From: Rhizobium sp. BK313
GTDB lineage: Bacteria; Pseudomonadota; Alphaproteobacteria; Rhizobiales; Rhizobiaceae
Direction: 5' to 3'
Assembly: GCF_014193655.1 (NCBI RefSeq)
Contig: NZ_JACHZQ010000002.1
Coordinates: 801,827-865,826 of the forward strand
Length of the DNA: 64,000 nt
Shown here: positions 28,329 to 37,348 of the stretch, piece by piece
Layout: each line of letters starts with the position of its first letter
Numbering within the stretch: position 1 is the stretch's first letter
Notes under the pieces: model-generated
The model's input: the letters and a program-made list of their open reading frames with translations, nothing else
Database searches by the model: none
Told to the model about the DNA's origin: nothing
Program-made: the position numbers and the translations under genes

Positions 28329-29696
28329 ATGACCACGATCTATCAGACGCTGTATCGCGAACGGCTGACATCCGCAAAGAGGGCGGTCACTATGATCCCC
28401 TCGGGCGCGAAGGTCGCGATGCCGATAGCCGCGGGTCAGCCACCCGCCATTCTTGCGGCACTTGCCGAGCAGGCCCGGGCCGGAGCCGTCGACAATGTAC
28501 GGCTCCATTATCTCCTTTGTACCGGTGTGGCGGGCACCAGCGTCTTCGATTTCGACCTGCGCCACCGGATCATCCCCATAAGCTATTTTCACGGAGGCGT
28601 GGAGAGAGCGCTCGACCAGAGGCGATCGGCGGAGGCATTGCCCGCTGTCGACCTGGTGCCCTGCCATTTCAGTCAGGTGCCGCGCTCGTTGGTCGAGCAC
28701 GTCGGGGTAGATACGCTGATTGCAACGGTTGCGCCGATGGATGCGGACGGCAATTTCAGCCTCGGCGCCAGCACCGACTATGCGCTCACAGTATCGCGGA
28801 AGCCAGGAATTCGGCTGATCCTCGAAGTCAATGCCAAGATGCCCTATGTGCGGGGCGATTGCATGATCCCCGTATCGAGCGTAACGGCGCTGGTCGAAAA
28901 CGATGTCAGCCTGCCGATCCTGCCGCCTGCGCCACGCAACGAAGTCGACGATGCCATCGGTGCGATCGTCGCGGGGCTCGTGGAAGATGGTGATTGCCTG
29001 CAAATGGGTATCGGCGCGCTGCCGGATGCGGTGTGCTCGCGGCTTTCGCATCATCGCCACCTTGGCATCCATACGGAAATGATGACGGTGGGTCTCGCCA
29101 ATCTGGTCAAGGCGGGCGTGGTCGACAACAGCCGCAAGCAGACGCATGTCGGGCGGTCAATCTTCACCTTTGCACTGGGGGATCAATCGCTTTACGACTT
29201 CCTGAACAACAATCCGGATGTCGAAGCCCATCCGGTCGACTATGTGAACAACCCTTTCGTCATTTCGCGGAACGACCGGGCGGTGTCGGTCAACGCGACG
29301 CTGCAGATCGATCTGAACGGCGCGTGCAATTCGGAATTCATGAATGGCAGGCAGTTCAGTGCATCCGGAGGCCAGGTCGATTTCGTGCGCGGCGCCTATG
29401 CTTCGCGTGGAGGGCGGTCGATCATCGCCTGTCACGCCACGGCGGCGAAGGGCACGCTCTCGCGCATCGTTCCGGCTTTGACAGGGCCGGTGACGACATC
29501 ACGCAACGACACGCATATCGTCGTCACGGAATATGGATGGACGAACCTCAAGGGAAAGTCCGTGGCTGAGCGGGCAAGGGCGCTGATCGCATTGGCCCAC
29601 CCCGATTTTCGCGAGGAGCTGGACCGGGCAGCTCATGGAGCGGGGCTTTATGCTGATACTGCGCTGGATACACGGACTTTGAACACCGAGCATTAA
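28329..29696 (+). CDS. Acetyl-CoA hydrolase/4-hydroxybutyrate-type CoA-transferase
   Basis: The 455-residue protein is a class I CoA-transferase/hydrolase. It has VDLVPCHFSQVP, VAPMDADGNFSLGASTDYA, MGIGALPDAVCSRL and GIHTEMMTVGLANLV with the likely catalytic Glu250, then GRSIFTFALG and FSASGGQVDFVRGAYASRGG. It would move CoA between acetyl-CoA and a carboxylate, or hydrolyse the thioester. ATG 28329 has a strong GGGAGGAGG site. It lies 315 bases after mdcH on the same strand and could link the acetate made from malonate to CoA esters; that link is inference. Substrate is not fixed by sequence. Confidence 0.85.
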   Translation: MTTIYQTLYRERLTSAKRAVTMIPSGAKVAMPIAAGQPPAILAALAEQARAGAVDNVRLHYLLCTGVAGTSVFDFDLRHRIIPISYFHGGVERALDQRRSAEALPAVDLVPCHFSQVPRSLVEHVGVDTLIATVAPMDADGNFSLGASTDYALTVSRKPGIRLILEVNAKMPYVRGDCMIPVSSVTALVENDVSLPILPPAPRNEVDDAIGAIVAGLVEDGDCLQMGIGALPDAVCSRLSHHRHLGIHTEMMTVGLANLVKAGVVDNSRKQTHVGRSIFTFALGDQSLYDFLNNNPDVEAHPVDYVNNPFVISRNDRAVSVNATLQIDLNGACNSEFMNGRQFSASGGQVDFVRGAYASRGGRSIIACHATAAKGTLSRIVPALTGPVTTSRNDTHIVVTEYGWTNLKGKSVAERARALIALAHPDFREELDRAAHGAGLYADTALDTRTLNTEH

Positions 29697-29761
29697 GATG
29701 AGAAGCTCGTCGGGTTGAGTTTGCCGACGCGTGGTCTCCACCCGAGTGCTTTTGTGTCTGA

Positions 29762-30835
29762 CTAGGCGAGATCGCGACTAAATCTTCGCCAGGCCTTGCC
29801 TTCCGCATCGAAAAGATGGAGCTCGGCCATGTCCAGTACCAGCCCCACCGTTTCGCCGACCGAAAGTCGCGCATTGCCGGGCAGGCGCACGGTAACCAGC
29901 TCGCCCTCGCCAAGTGCGATATAGGCATAGGTGTCCGATCCCAGCCGCTCGACCACATCGACTTTGCCGTCGATATTGCCCTGGCCGGCGGCAGCGACCG
30001 TGATATTTTCCGGCCGCGCGCCGACTTTCGCAATGTCGGCCTGTGCGGAAGGAAGACCGAGGTGCCCTGTGCCTGCGATGCGAAGTCCGCCGTTGACATG
30101 CGCGGCATCGAAGACGTTCATCTTAGGCGATCCCAGGAACTGGGCGACAAAAAGATTAGCCGGCCTTTCATAGAGATCGATCGGTGAACCGACCTGCTGG
30201 ATCGCACCGTCCTTCAGCACGACGATCTTGTCGGCGAGCGTCATCGCCTCCACCTGATCGTGGGTGACATAGATCATCGTCGCGCCCAGCCGCTGATGCA
30301 GCTTGGCGATTTCGATGCGCATCTCGGCCCGGAGCGCGGCGTCGAGGTTCGACAGCGGCTCGTCAAACAGAAACGCGACGGGATCGCGCACGATGGCGCG
30401 GCCGATTGCGACACGCTGGCGCTGGCCGCCGGAGAGTTCCTTCGGCTTGCGGTCGAGATAGGTCTCAAGCCGAAGCGAGGCGGCGGCGGCCTGTACGCGC
30501 CGCTCGATCTCCGCTTTCGGCGTCCTCGCGACTTCCAGCCCGAAAGCCATGTTGCCGCGCACCGTCTTGTGCGGATAAAGCGCATAGGATTGGAAGACCA
30601 TGGAAAGGCTGCGATCGGCCGGCCCGAGGTCCGTCACATCCTCGCCGTCGATCAGGATGTTGCCCGACGTCACCTCTTCAAGCCCGGCGACCAGGCGCAG
30701 CAACGTCGACTTGCCGCTGCCCGACGGGCCGACGAAGATCACGAATTCTCCGTCCTCGATGCGCAGGTCGACGCCGCCGATGATGTTCAGCGAACCGAAG
30801 GATTTACGGATGTTGCTAAGTTCTATGACAGCCAC
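29762..30835 (-). CDS. CUT1 sugar ABC transporter ATP-binding protein (UgpC/MalK type)
   Basis: The 357-residue ATPase has Walker [11 protein letters not shown]-loop MVFQSYALYPHKTV, signature LSGGQRQRVAIGRA, Walker B AFLFDEPLSNLD and the switch His in YVTHDQVEAMT, followed by a C-terminal TOBE regulatory domain (VGARPENITV onward). It energises the permeases encoded just upstream. The GTG at 30835 is chosen because it follows AAAGGAG by five bases and opens on the family start; the frame extends further but with unrelated residues. It is the last gene of the binding protein-permease-permease-ATPase operon. Confidence 0.93.
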   Translation of the reverse strand: MAVIELSNIRKSFGSLNIIGGVDLRIEDGEFVIFVGPSGSGKSTLLRLVAGLEEVTSGNILIDGEDVTDLGPADRSLSMVFQSYALYPHKTVRGNMAFGLEVARTPKAEIERRVQAAAASLRLETYLDRKPKELSGGQRQRVAIGRAIVRDPVAFLFDEPLSNLDAALRAEMRIEIAKLHQRLGATMIYVTHDQVEAMTLADKIVVLKDGAIQQVGSPIDLYERPANLFVAQFLGSPKMNVFDAAHVNGGLRIAGTGHLGLPSAQADIAKVGARPENITVAAAGQGNIDGKVDVVERLGSDTYAYIALGEGELVTVRLPGNARLSVGETVGLVLDMAELHLFDAEGKAWRRFSRDLA

Positions 30836-30857
30836 TTTTGTCTCCTTTGCGCCCGCA

Positions 30858-31742
30858 TCAAGCCTTGACGCCGCCGGCCCCGAGGCCGCCTTGCCAGAAG
30901 CGCTGCATGACGATGAAAGCGATGATGACGGGAACGATGCTGAGAAGCGCGCCGGCAAGAACCAGCGTGAACAATGCCGCGCCGCCGCCGCTACCGACGG
31001 TTGCGGTCGCATACCATTGCGCCAATCCGACCGTGACCGGGAAGTATTCGGCCGAACTCAGCACCACGAGCGGCAGGAAGTAATTGTTCCAGGTGGCCAC
31101 GAAGGCGAGGATCAAGACCGTCGCGAAGCCGGGCATCAGCAGCCGGAGCGTTAAGGCCGTGAAGATATGGAATTCGCCGGCGCCGTCGACACGGCCGGCA
31201 TCGATCAATTCGTTCGGAATGGCATCGTCGGCATAGACCCGCATCAGGAAGACGCCCGGCGGGAAGACCAGCGACGGCAGGATGACCGCCCAGGGCGTAT
31301 TGACCATGCCGACCTTCGACATCAGCAGGAAAAGCGGCACAACCAGCGCCGTCTGCGGGATCATGACCGCACCGAGAATGATGGCGAAAACCAGCCGCTT
31401 GCCGAAGAACTGATATTTCGCCAAAGCATAGCCCGCCATCGTGGAAAATAGCGCCGCTCCGACGCCGGCGGCCGTCGCGTAACCGATCGTATTCAGCAGC
31501 CAGCGACTAAAAATGCCGTCCTGATAGGAAAAGACGTCGTGAATGTTCTGGAGCAGGTGGAAATCGCTCGAGAACCAGAGCCCGAAAGTCGTGAAGAGAT
31601 CGTTGTTCGACTTGGAGGCCGAGACCACCACATAGAACAGCGGCAAGATCGTATAGAGCCAGATCACGAAAAGAATGGCGCTCAGCATCCAGCGATTGCG
31701 CCGGAAGCTCGGGGAACGTTTGGACTTGCCGACGATCGTCAT
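30858..31742 (-). CDS. CUT1 sugar ABC transporter permease (MalG type)
   Basis: The 294-residue membrane protein has six predicted helices, from WMLSAILFVIWLYTILPLFY near the N-terminus to AGALLSIVPVIIAFIVM near the end. The cytoplasmic coupling loop reads ELIDAGRVDGAGEF, matching the EAA motif of the MalG branch. Its start overlaps the stop of the companion permease by four bases (ATGA), and the ATPase gene starts 22 bases later. It carries the sugar supplied by the binding protein at 32796. Confidence 0.92.
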   Translation of the reverse strand: MTIVGKSKRSPSFRRNRWMLSAILFVIWLYTILPLFYVVVSASKSNNDLFTTFGLWFSSDFHLLQNIHDVFSYQDGIFSRWLLNTIGYATAAGVGAALFSTMAGYALAKYQFFGKRLVFAIILGAVMIPQTALVVPLFLLMSKVGMVNTPWAVILPSLVFPPGVFLMRVYADDAIPNELIDAGRVDGAGEFHIFTALTLRLLMPGFATVLILAFVATWNNYFLPLVVLSSAEYFPVTVGLAQWYATATVGSGGGAALFTLVLAGALLSIVPVIIAFIVMQRFWQGGLGAGGVKA

Positions 31743-32641
31743 GCGCGGCTCCCCCGGTTCACGATCAGCATGAAGACGTAGGAGATGACGGCCGTTACCG
31801 CCCCGAGGACGAAGGAGACGGCAGCCGAATAATTATATTGCTGGTTGGAGAAGGCGAGCGAATAGGCGTAGTAGTTCGGCGTGTAGGAATTGCTGATCTG
31901 CGCCGGCGCAATGTTGTGGAGCAGATAGGGTTCGGAGAAGAGCTGCAACGAGCCGATGATTGAGAAGATGATGGTCACCACCACCATCGGCGCGATGAGC
32001 GGCAGTTTGACCTTCAGCGCATAGATGAAACCGTTCGCGCCATCCATCGCGGCCGCCTCCTCGAGATCGGCTGGAATTGCCTGAAGCGCGGCGTAATAGA
32101 TGATCATCTGGTAACCGGTATATTCCCAGTTGGCGATATTGGCGATTGACGGCAGCACTGTGCTGGCCGCCAGGAAATCCGGCGCCGGCAGATGCAGCGC
32201 GTTAGCGAGCTGGGTGAAGGGGCCGAAGGCCGGACCATAGAGATAGCCCCAGATCAGCGTCGCGATCACCGCCGGCACGGCATAGGGCAGGAACAGGCTG
32301 ACGCGGAAGAAGCTCTTCAGATACACGGTGCCGCTATCGAGGATCAGCGCAATCAACAGTGCGACCGCCACCATGCCGGGGATCTGGATGATGGCGAATT
32401 TCAGGAGAACGATGACCCCCTGCCAAAACTTCGGGTCGCCGAGCGCACGGATGAAATTGTCGGCTCCGACGAATTTCGTGCCGGCGACGACGGTCGTCCG
32501 GTAGATCGCCAAATTGAAGGCATAGACCATCGGGGCGATGAGGAAGGCAAGAAACAGCAGGGTGAAGGGAGCAAGGAAAAGATAGGGTGCGACGCGCTTG
32601 CTGATAAGGTGTCGCCGCTTCTTCGGTCTCGGACCGGCCAT
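31739..32641 (-). CDS. CUT1 sugar ABC transporter permease (MalF type)
   Basis: The 300-residue permease begins with a basic tail (RPKKRRHLISKRVAPYLF), then six helices beginning FLAPFTLLFLAFLIAPMVYA. The EAA-type coupling loop is DLEEAAAMDGANGF. It pairs with the MalG-type permease downstream through overlapping genes. A strong hairpin terminator lies upstream of it, after the binding-protein gene, so its expression is probably lower than that of the binding protein. Confidence 0.92.
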   Translation of the reverse strand: MAGPRPKKRRHLISKRVAPYLFLAPFTLLFLAFLIAPMVYAFNLAIYRTTVVAGTKFVGADNFIRALGDPKFWQGVIVLLKFAIIQIPGMVAVALLIALILDSGTVYLKSFFRVSLFLPYAVPAVIATLIWGYLYGPAFGPFTQLANALHLPAPDFLAASTVLPSIANIANWEYTGYQMIIYYAALQAIPADLEEAAAMDGANGFIYALKVKLPLIAPMVVVTIIFSIIGSLQLFSEPYLLHNIAPAQISNSYTPNYYAYSLAFSNQQYNYSAAVSFVLGAVTAVISYVFMLIVNRGSRA

Positions 32642-32668
32642 GCATCAGCCTCCGGAATGTCACTGGAT

Positions 32669-32703
32669 AAAAAAAGGGGATGCCGACACAAGATCGGCAT
32701 CCC
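32669..32703 (-). terminator. Intra-operon intrinsic terminator/attenuator after the binding-protein gene
   Basis: On the minus strand, GGGATGCCGA and TCGGCATCCC form a perfect 10-bp stem with a 7-base loop, directly followed by a run of seven T. It lies between the binding-protein gene and the first permease gene, so it should let only part of transcription through, giving an excess of binding protein. Confidence 0.85.
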
Positions 32704-32795
32704 AGGGGGCTGCCAAAGCAATTCCGGAAAAATGCGCTGCAATTTTCCGTTTTGAATTGCGAAAGACAAAACCAGAGCGGTTCGATGGAACCGCA

Positions 32796-34136
32796 CTAGT
32801 TGGAGACGGTATAGCCCTGGTCGTTGGCGTAGGCGGTCACGGTATCCTGCAGACGGTCGAAGGCGTCGCCGAGCGAGCCCTTGCCGCCGATGGAAGCCGA
32901 AAGTTCCTGCTGCACCTGGCCGGCGAGATAGTCCTGGAACGGCGCATATTTGAAGGATACGTCGACGTGCTTGGCGCTTTCGGCGAAGACTTCGTTGACT
33001 GCCTGGCCGCCATAGAGATCGTATTTGTGGCTCATGATCTCCGGGTCGGCGACCAACGCCTTGGTGACCGGGAACAGGAATTGCTTGGTCGTCCAGAGCT
33101 TGGTCGTTTCCGGATCGCCACCAAGGAACATGGCGAGCTGAGCGGCTTCCTTCGGATGTTTCGTCGTATTGAAGACGGCAATCGTCGAACCGCCGAGATT
33201 GGCCGACACATATTGGCTGGCGTCCCACTGCGGCATGGGCGCGGCGCGCCAGTGTCCGAAGCTTTTCTTGGCAAATTGCGGAATGAAGACGGCGCCCCAT
33301 GCACCCGTGATCCAAGAAGCGTAGACGCCTTCATCGAGACCGGTGAACCAATCGGTCGTCCACACCGGTGTCTTGACGCCGACGGCATTGGCGTCGATCA
33401 GGTCCTGCCAGAAGGCAGCCCATTTCTTGGCGACCGCGTCATTGAGATTGAGCTTGAGGTTGGTCCCGTCGAGCTCGAACGGTTTCCAGCCGGCTTGCGC
33501 CAGCAGCGCAATCACCCATCCGCCATCGGCCGTTCCGCCGAAATTGGTGAGGAAGGTGCCTGGGGAGGCTTTTGAAAGAGCCTTCGACTGCGCGGAGAAA
33601 TCCGCCCAGGTCTTCGGCACTTCGATCTTGTGATTGTCGAGCACGTCGGCGCGATAGAGGATGCCCATCGGGCCGCTGTCCCACGGAATGCCGTAGACGG
33701 CGTCGCCGATCGAGGCGGAAGACCACGTCCAGTCGATGAACTTGTCCTTGACGTCGTTGGCGCCGTATTTGGTGAGATCGAGGAGTGAATTGAGCTGGGC
33801 AAAGCCCGGAATGTTGGTGAACTCGATCTGGCAGACATCTGGCAGGCCCGTGCCGGCGCGGATTGCGTTGCGCACCTTGGCATATTCGTCGGGGCCTTGA
33901 CCGGCATTTTCCAGCTTGACGCTGATGTTCGGGAAGGCCTTGGCGAAGAGATCAAGCTCTGCCTGGGTGTTCGGCGTCCAGGCCCACATGGTCAATTCGA
34001 CCTTCTCCTGTGCCCCGGCTGGCGTTGCAACGCCCGACAGCGCAAGGCCGGCGGCGCCGGCACCGGCTGCCTGCAGGAATTGGCGGCGACCAAGCATCAA
34101 AGCCTGCAAGAAATCGTCCCTGCTCTCATTCGTCAT
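32796..34136 (-). CDS. Sugar ABC transporter solute-binding protein with Tat-type signal
   Basis: The 446-residue family 1 binding protein begins with a twin-arginine style leader (LGRRQFLQAAGAGAAGLAL, then an AGAQ cleavage site). The mature part shows KVELTMWAWTPNTQ, a GIPWDSGPMGILYRADVL hinge block, and KHPKEAAQLAMFLGGDPETT, typical of CUT1 binding proteins. ATG 34136 has a GGAGGAG site. It heads the transporter operon, divergent from the LacI regulator, and is followed by an attenuator. Tat export would imply folding before export, which is uncommon for this family. Ligand unknown. Confidence 0.9.
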   Translation of the reverse strand: MTNESRDDFLQALMLGRRQFLQAAGAGAAGLALSGVATPAGAQEKVELTMWAWTPNTQAELDLFAKAFPNISVKLENAGQGPDEYAKVRNAIRAGTGLPDVCQIEFTNIPGFAQLNSLLDLTKYGANDVKDKFIDWTWSSASIGDAVYGIPWDSGPMGILYRADVLDNHKIEVPKTWADFSAQSKALSKASPGTFLTNFGGTADGGWVIALLAQAGWKPFELDGTNLKLNLNDAVAKKWAAFWQDLIDANAVGVKTPVWTTDWFTGLDEGVYASWITGAWGAVFIPQFAKKSFGHWRAAPMPQWDASQYVSANLGGSTIAVFNTTKHPKEAAQLAMFLGGDPETTKLWTTKQFLFPVTKALVADPEIMSHKYDLYGGQAVNEVFAESAKHVDVSFKYAPFQDYLAGQVQQELSASIGGKGSLGDAFDRLQDTVTAYANDQGYTVSN

Positions 34137-34240
34137 GGATTTTTCTCCTCCCGATCGGCCGTGCACCGCACAGGCCGGACACTCAAAACAGAAATGACAA
34201 TCGCGAACCCCGCCTCATTCGCAGTCGCAATAATCCAGCA

Positions 34241-34290
34241 TACGCAATTTGCATTGTCAATTGCGCAAATTCTCGTTTTATGCAAATTTG
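34241..34290. promoter_or_regulatory. LacI operator-like repeats between the transporter and lacI-type gene
   Basis: Three related elements occur in 50 bases: TACGCAATTTGCAT (34241-34254), AATTGCGCAAATT (34259-34271) and TTATGCAAATTTG (34278-34290). All share a TTGCGCAA-like core with central CG or TG, the usual form of LacI-family sites. Similar elements occur at the end of the regulator gene. Confidence 0.6.
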
Positions 34291-34409
34291 TCCTGCACGT
34301 TTTCGTTACGGAGATGGATCGCATTGACCACCTGGCCGTCGATATCGAGGCACTGGGATGGATTTACAGTGGGAATCACCGATTATGAGGACAAATAAGG
34401 GGGCTCAGC

Positions 34410-35432
34410 TTGGTTCGTTCACGTAAATCCGACGCAAACCAGATCGCCATCGCCAAGGCGGCGGGCGTCTCGGTCAGCACCGTTTCCCGCGCTCTGTCGG
34501 ATGCGCGCGGCATAAGTGACGAACGGCGCATGCAGATCCGCAAACTCGCAGAAGATGCAGGCTACCTCGGCCGCGGCAAGCAGCAGCCGGTCGAGACGCG
34601 CCATTTGCGCGCCTATGTCACCGGCAGCCTTGCAACCGGTGGCCTTGCCCCTTTCTACGAGGCCGTCATTGCTGGTCTGCGTTCGTCAGCACGCGACGCA
34701 GGCTTTACGCTCTCGATCCGAATGGTCGATGAGGCAAGCCTTGGCCCGGAACGGATGATCCGCGACCAGGAACTGGAAACCGCCGCAATGACGATCTTTG
34801 TCGGCATTGACCTGACCGACGCGCTCGCCGCACATTTCCTGAACGGCGTCGACAAGGTGATCCTCGTCAATGGCTACGACCCCGCGATGCGTTTTGATTG
34901 CGTCGCGCCTAACAATTTCTTCGGCGCCGAACTTGCAGGCCATACGCTGCTTCGGGCTGGACACCGAAATCTCCTTTATGTTCATGATCATACGCGCTGG
35001 ACAACAACGCAGCGCCGGCGCGGCTTCTATTCCGCCGTGGAGGCTTATGCGGGCACCACCTGTGCCGCCGTAACGGTTGCGGGTGGCGTCGATACCGAAC
35101 TCCTGCTCGAAGTCGAGCGGCGCGTGCGGGGGCAATCCCAATGGACCAGCGTCTTCTGCGCCAACGATATGGGCGCCTTCCGGCTGATGAGTGCGTTGGA
35201 GGCCGCGGGGCTTAGCGTTCCCGACCAGATCTCCGTCATCGGCTTCGACGATCTGCCTTATGCCGCGCTGATGCATCCACGGTTGACAACGATGCGGGTT
35301 GATTGTGCCGAGATGGCGCGCCAGGCCATTGCACTGGTCCAGCGCCGCCTGGCCTATGTCGAAGCGACGCCTCTGCAGATCGAATGCGGTGTTCGGTTGC
35401 AGCCCGGCGAAACCGTTACGCAAATTGCGTGA
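34410..35432 (+). CDS. LacI-family transcriptional regulator
   Basis: The 340-residue repressor has an N-terminal HTH (QIAIAKAAGVSVSTVSRALS) with the hinge helix, then a periplasmic-binding-like effector domain ending in VFCANDMGAFRLMSALEAAG and ISVIGFDDLPYAAL. The TTG start at 34410 follows AAGGGGG and is the earliest sensible start; no ATG lies close to the HTH. It is divergent from the sugar transporter operon and precedes an aldehyde dehydrogenase gene, and it is bracketed by operator-like repeats on both sides. It probably represses both units, with the imported sugar or a derivative as inducer. Confidence 0.9.
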   Translation: MVRSRKSDANQIAIAKAAGVSVSTVSRALSDARGISDERRMQIRKLAEDAGYLGRGKQQPVETRHLRAYVTGSLATGGLAPFYEAVIAGLRSSARDAGFTLSIRMVDEASLGPERMIRDQELETAAMTIFVGIDLTDALAAHFLNGVDKVILVNGYDPAMRFDCVAPNNFFGAELAGHTLLRAGHRNLLYVHDHTRWTTTQRRRGFYSAVEAYAGTTCAAVTVAGGVDTELLLEVERRVRGQSQWTSVFCANDMGAFRLMSALEAAGLSVPDQISVIGFDDLPYAALMHPRLTTMRVDCAEMARQAIALVQRRLAYVEATPLQIECGVRLQPGETVTQIA

Positions 35433-35471
35433 TTTTTCGAAACATGCGTAAATTGCTTGCGTAACTTGCGT
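35416..35471. promoter_or_regulatory. LacI operator-like repeats between the regulator and aldehyde dehydrogenase genes
   Basis: TTACGCAAATTGCG (35416-35429, overlapping the regulator stop), ATGCGTAAATTGC (35444-35456) and TTGCGTAACTTGCG (35457-35470) repeat the same core seen at 34241-34290. This suggests that the aldehyde dehydrogenase gene belongs to the same regulon. Confidence 0.6.
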
Positions 35472-35587
35472 CTGTGTGCGATCCAAATGCAGGCGTCTGG
35501 CCGTGATCGTATCATTGTCGCTTGCTGATCATCGTCGGGCATATCCGTCTTGGCCGTCCATAGAGGTGGCGAAAAGGGCTTTTCAAG

Positions 35588-37087
35588 ATGACCGCTCACT
35601 ACCGCTTCATTGCCCCCCGCCTCGATGATCCCCGCCTGCTTGGGGATCGCCGCTATTCCATGCTGATCGGCGGCGCTAGCGTTCCTGCCCTTTCCGGCGA
35701 GACGATCACCCGCGAAAGTCCCGCCCATCCCGGTCACATCGTCAGCACGATCCCGAAGGGATCGCGCGCCGACGCCGAGCGCGCCATCGCCGCCGCCCGC
35801 GCCGCCTTCGATAGTGGTCCGTGGCCACGCATGACCGGCGCCGAGCGTTCACGGATCATGTACCGCATCGGCGAGTCGATCGAAGCGAATATCGAGGAAC
35901 TCGCTACCATTGAAGCGCTGGAGGTCGGCAAGGCGATTAGCCAGGCGCGCGGCGAAATGGGTTATTCCGCCGAACTCTGGCGCTATGCTGCCGGTCAGGC
36001 GCGTGGCCTCGAAGGGGAGACCTATAACGACCTCGGCACAAATACGCTTGGCCTTGTGCTTCGCGAACCTGCCGGCGTCGTCGGTATCATCACGCCCTGG
36101 AATTTCCCGCTGCTGATCGGCTCCGAACGCATCCCCTGGGCGATCGGTGCAGGCTGCACGGTCGTCATCAAGCCGAGCGAATTCACCTCCGGCTCGACAA
36201 TCCGCATGGCGGAACTGGCGCGCGAGGCCGGCCTGCCGGATGGCGTGCTCAATGTCGTCACCGGTTATGGCGCGGATGTCGGTCAGGTCTTTGCGGAACA
36301 CCCCGATGTCGATGCCGTCAATTTCACTGGCTCGCAGCGTGTCGGCCGCGTCATCGGTAGCTTGGCAGGCCAGAACATCAAGCGCGTCGGTCTGGAACTT
36401 GGCGGCAAAGGGCCGCAGGTGGTTTTCTCTGACGCCGATCTGGACGCCGCCGCCGCCAAGATCTCAGGCGGAGCCTTCCATTGCTCCGGCCAGGCTTGCA
36501 TCGCCGGCAGCCGTCTGATCGTCGCCGACTCCATCGCCGACAAACTCCTGGAAAAGGTCGAGGCATTGGCGGCAAAGATCGTTACCGGCGACCCGCTCAA
36601 CGACGCCAGCAATGTCGGCGCACTGATCCACCATGCCCATTTCGAAAAGGTCGCGGGCTATGTGGAAGAAGGCAAAGCCGACGGCGCCACCATTTATAGC
36701 GGCGGCACCAGGCTTGGCGAAGCCGGCGCCTTCTTTGCCCCGACAATCTTCACCGGCGTCAAGCCCGAGATGTCCATAGCTCGCGATGAAATCTTCGGCC
36801 CTGTGCTCAGCACCTTCCGTTTCAGCGATCCGGAAGAGGCAATCGCACTCGCCAACGACACGCCGTTCGGTCTCTCTGCCTGTGTTTGGACAAACAACTT
36901 ATCGACCGGACTTCAGGCAATCCGCCGGATCAAGGCCGGCCGCACGTGGATCAATGGCATGGGGGACGGCACGCCGCAAATGCCGATCGGCGGCTACAAG
37001 CAGAGCGGTATCGGCCGCGAACTCGGTCGCCACGGCTTTGACGAATATTCCGAATTGAAGAATATCCACGTCACGCTGACCCGGTAG
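35588..37087 (+). CDS. NAD(P)-dependent aldehyde dehydrogenase
   Basis: The 499-residue enzyme is a complete ALDH: PWNFPLLIGSERIPWAIGAG with the oxyanion Asn172, VIKPSEFT, the nucleotide-fold VNFTGSQRVG, the general base Glu270 in GLELGGKGP, and the nucleophile Cys304 in HCSGQACIAGSR. EIFGPVLSTFRF and GGYKQSGIGRELG complete the family set. It oxidises an aldehyde, probably a sugar-derived one, to the acid. ATG 35588 is close to a GGTGG element. It follows the LacI regulator with operator-like repeats between, which ties it to the transporter at 29.8-34.1 kb. Confidence 0.92.
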   Translation: MTAHYRFIAPRLDDPRLLGDRRYSMLIGGASVPALSGETITRESPAHPGHIVSTIPKGSRADAERAIAAARAAFDSGPWPRMTGAERSRIMYRIGESIEANIEELATIEALEVGKAISQARGEMGYSAELWRYAAGQARGLEGETYNDLGTNTLGLVLREPAGVVGIITPWNFPLLIGSERIPWAIGAGCTVVIKPSEFTSGSTIRMAELAREAGLPDGVLNVVTGYGADVGQVFAEHPDVDAVNFTGSQRVGRVIGSLAGQNIKRVGLELGGKGPQVVFSDADLDAAAAKISGGAFHCSGQACIAGSRLIVADSIADKLLEKVEALAAKIVTGDPLNDASNVGALIHHAHFEKVAGYVEEGKADGATIYSGGTRLGEAGAFFAPTIFTGVKPEMSIARDEIFGPVLSTFRFSDPEEAIALANDTPFGLSACVWTNNLSTGLQAIRRIKAGRTWINGMGDGTPQMPIGGYKQSGIGRELGRHGFDEYSELKNIHVTLTR

Positions 37088-37348
37088 CTCGAAGCGGCTA
37101 GCCGATAGCGTCGAGCAATGGGCATAGAAGCTCCCGTCGGTCGGACCAAGCTTCCCCATGATTGCGGCGACCGCGACATCGTCGGGCCCCTCGATGCGTA
37201 TTGCGCGGCCGCTTTGCGTCGCACGAATATGGGCCGGTCTTCAATCTCCGGGATTTCCTGGTCAGCCAGTCGATCACGTTGCGGCCGACAAAGTTCTTAA
37301 AAGGACAACATCGCCGAACGGCCTTCATGGGTTCCTGGTCCGGCTCGG

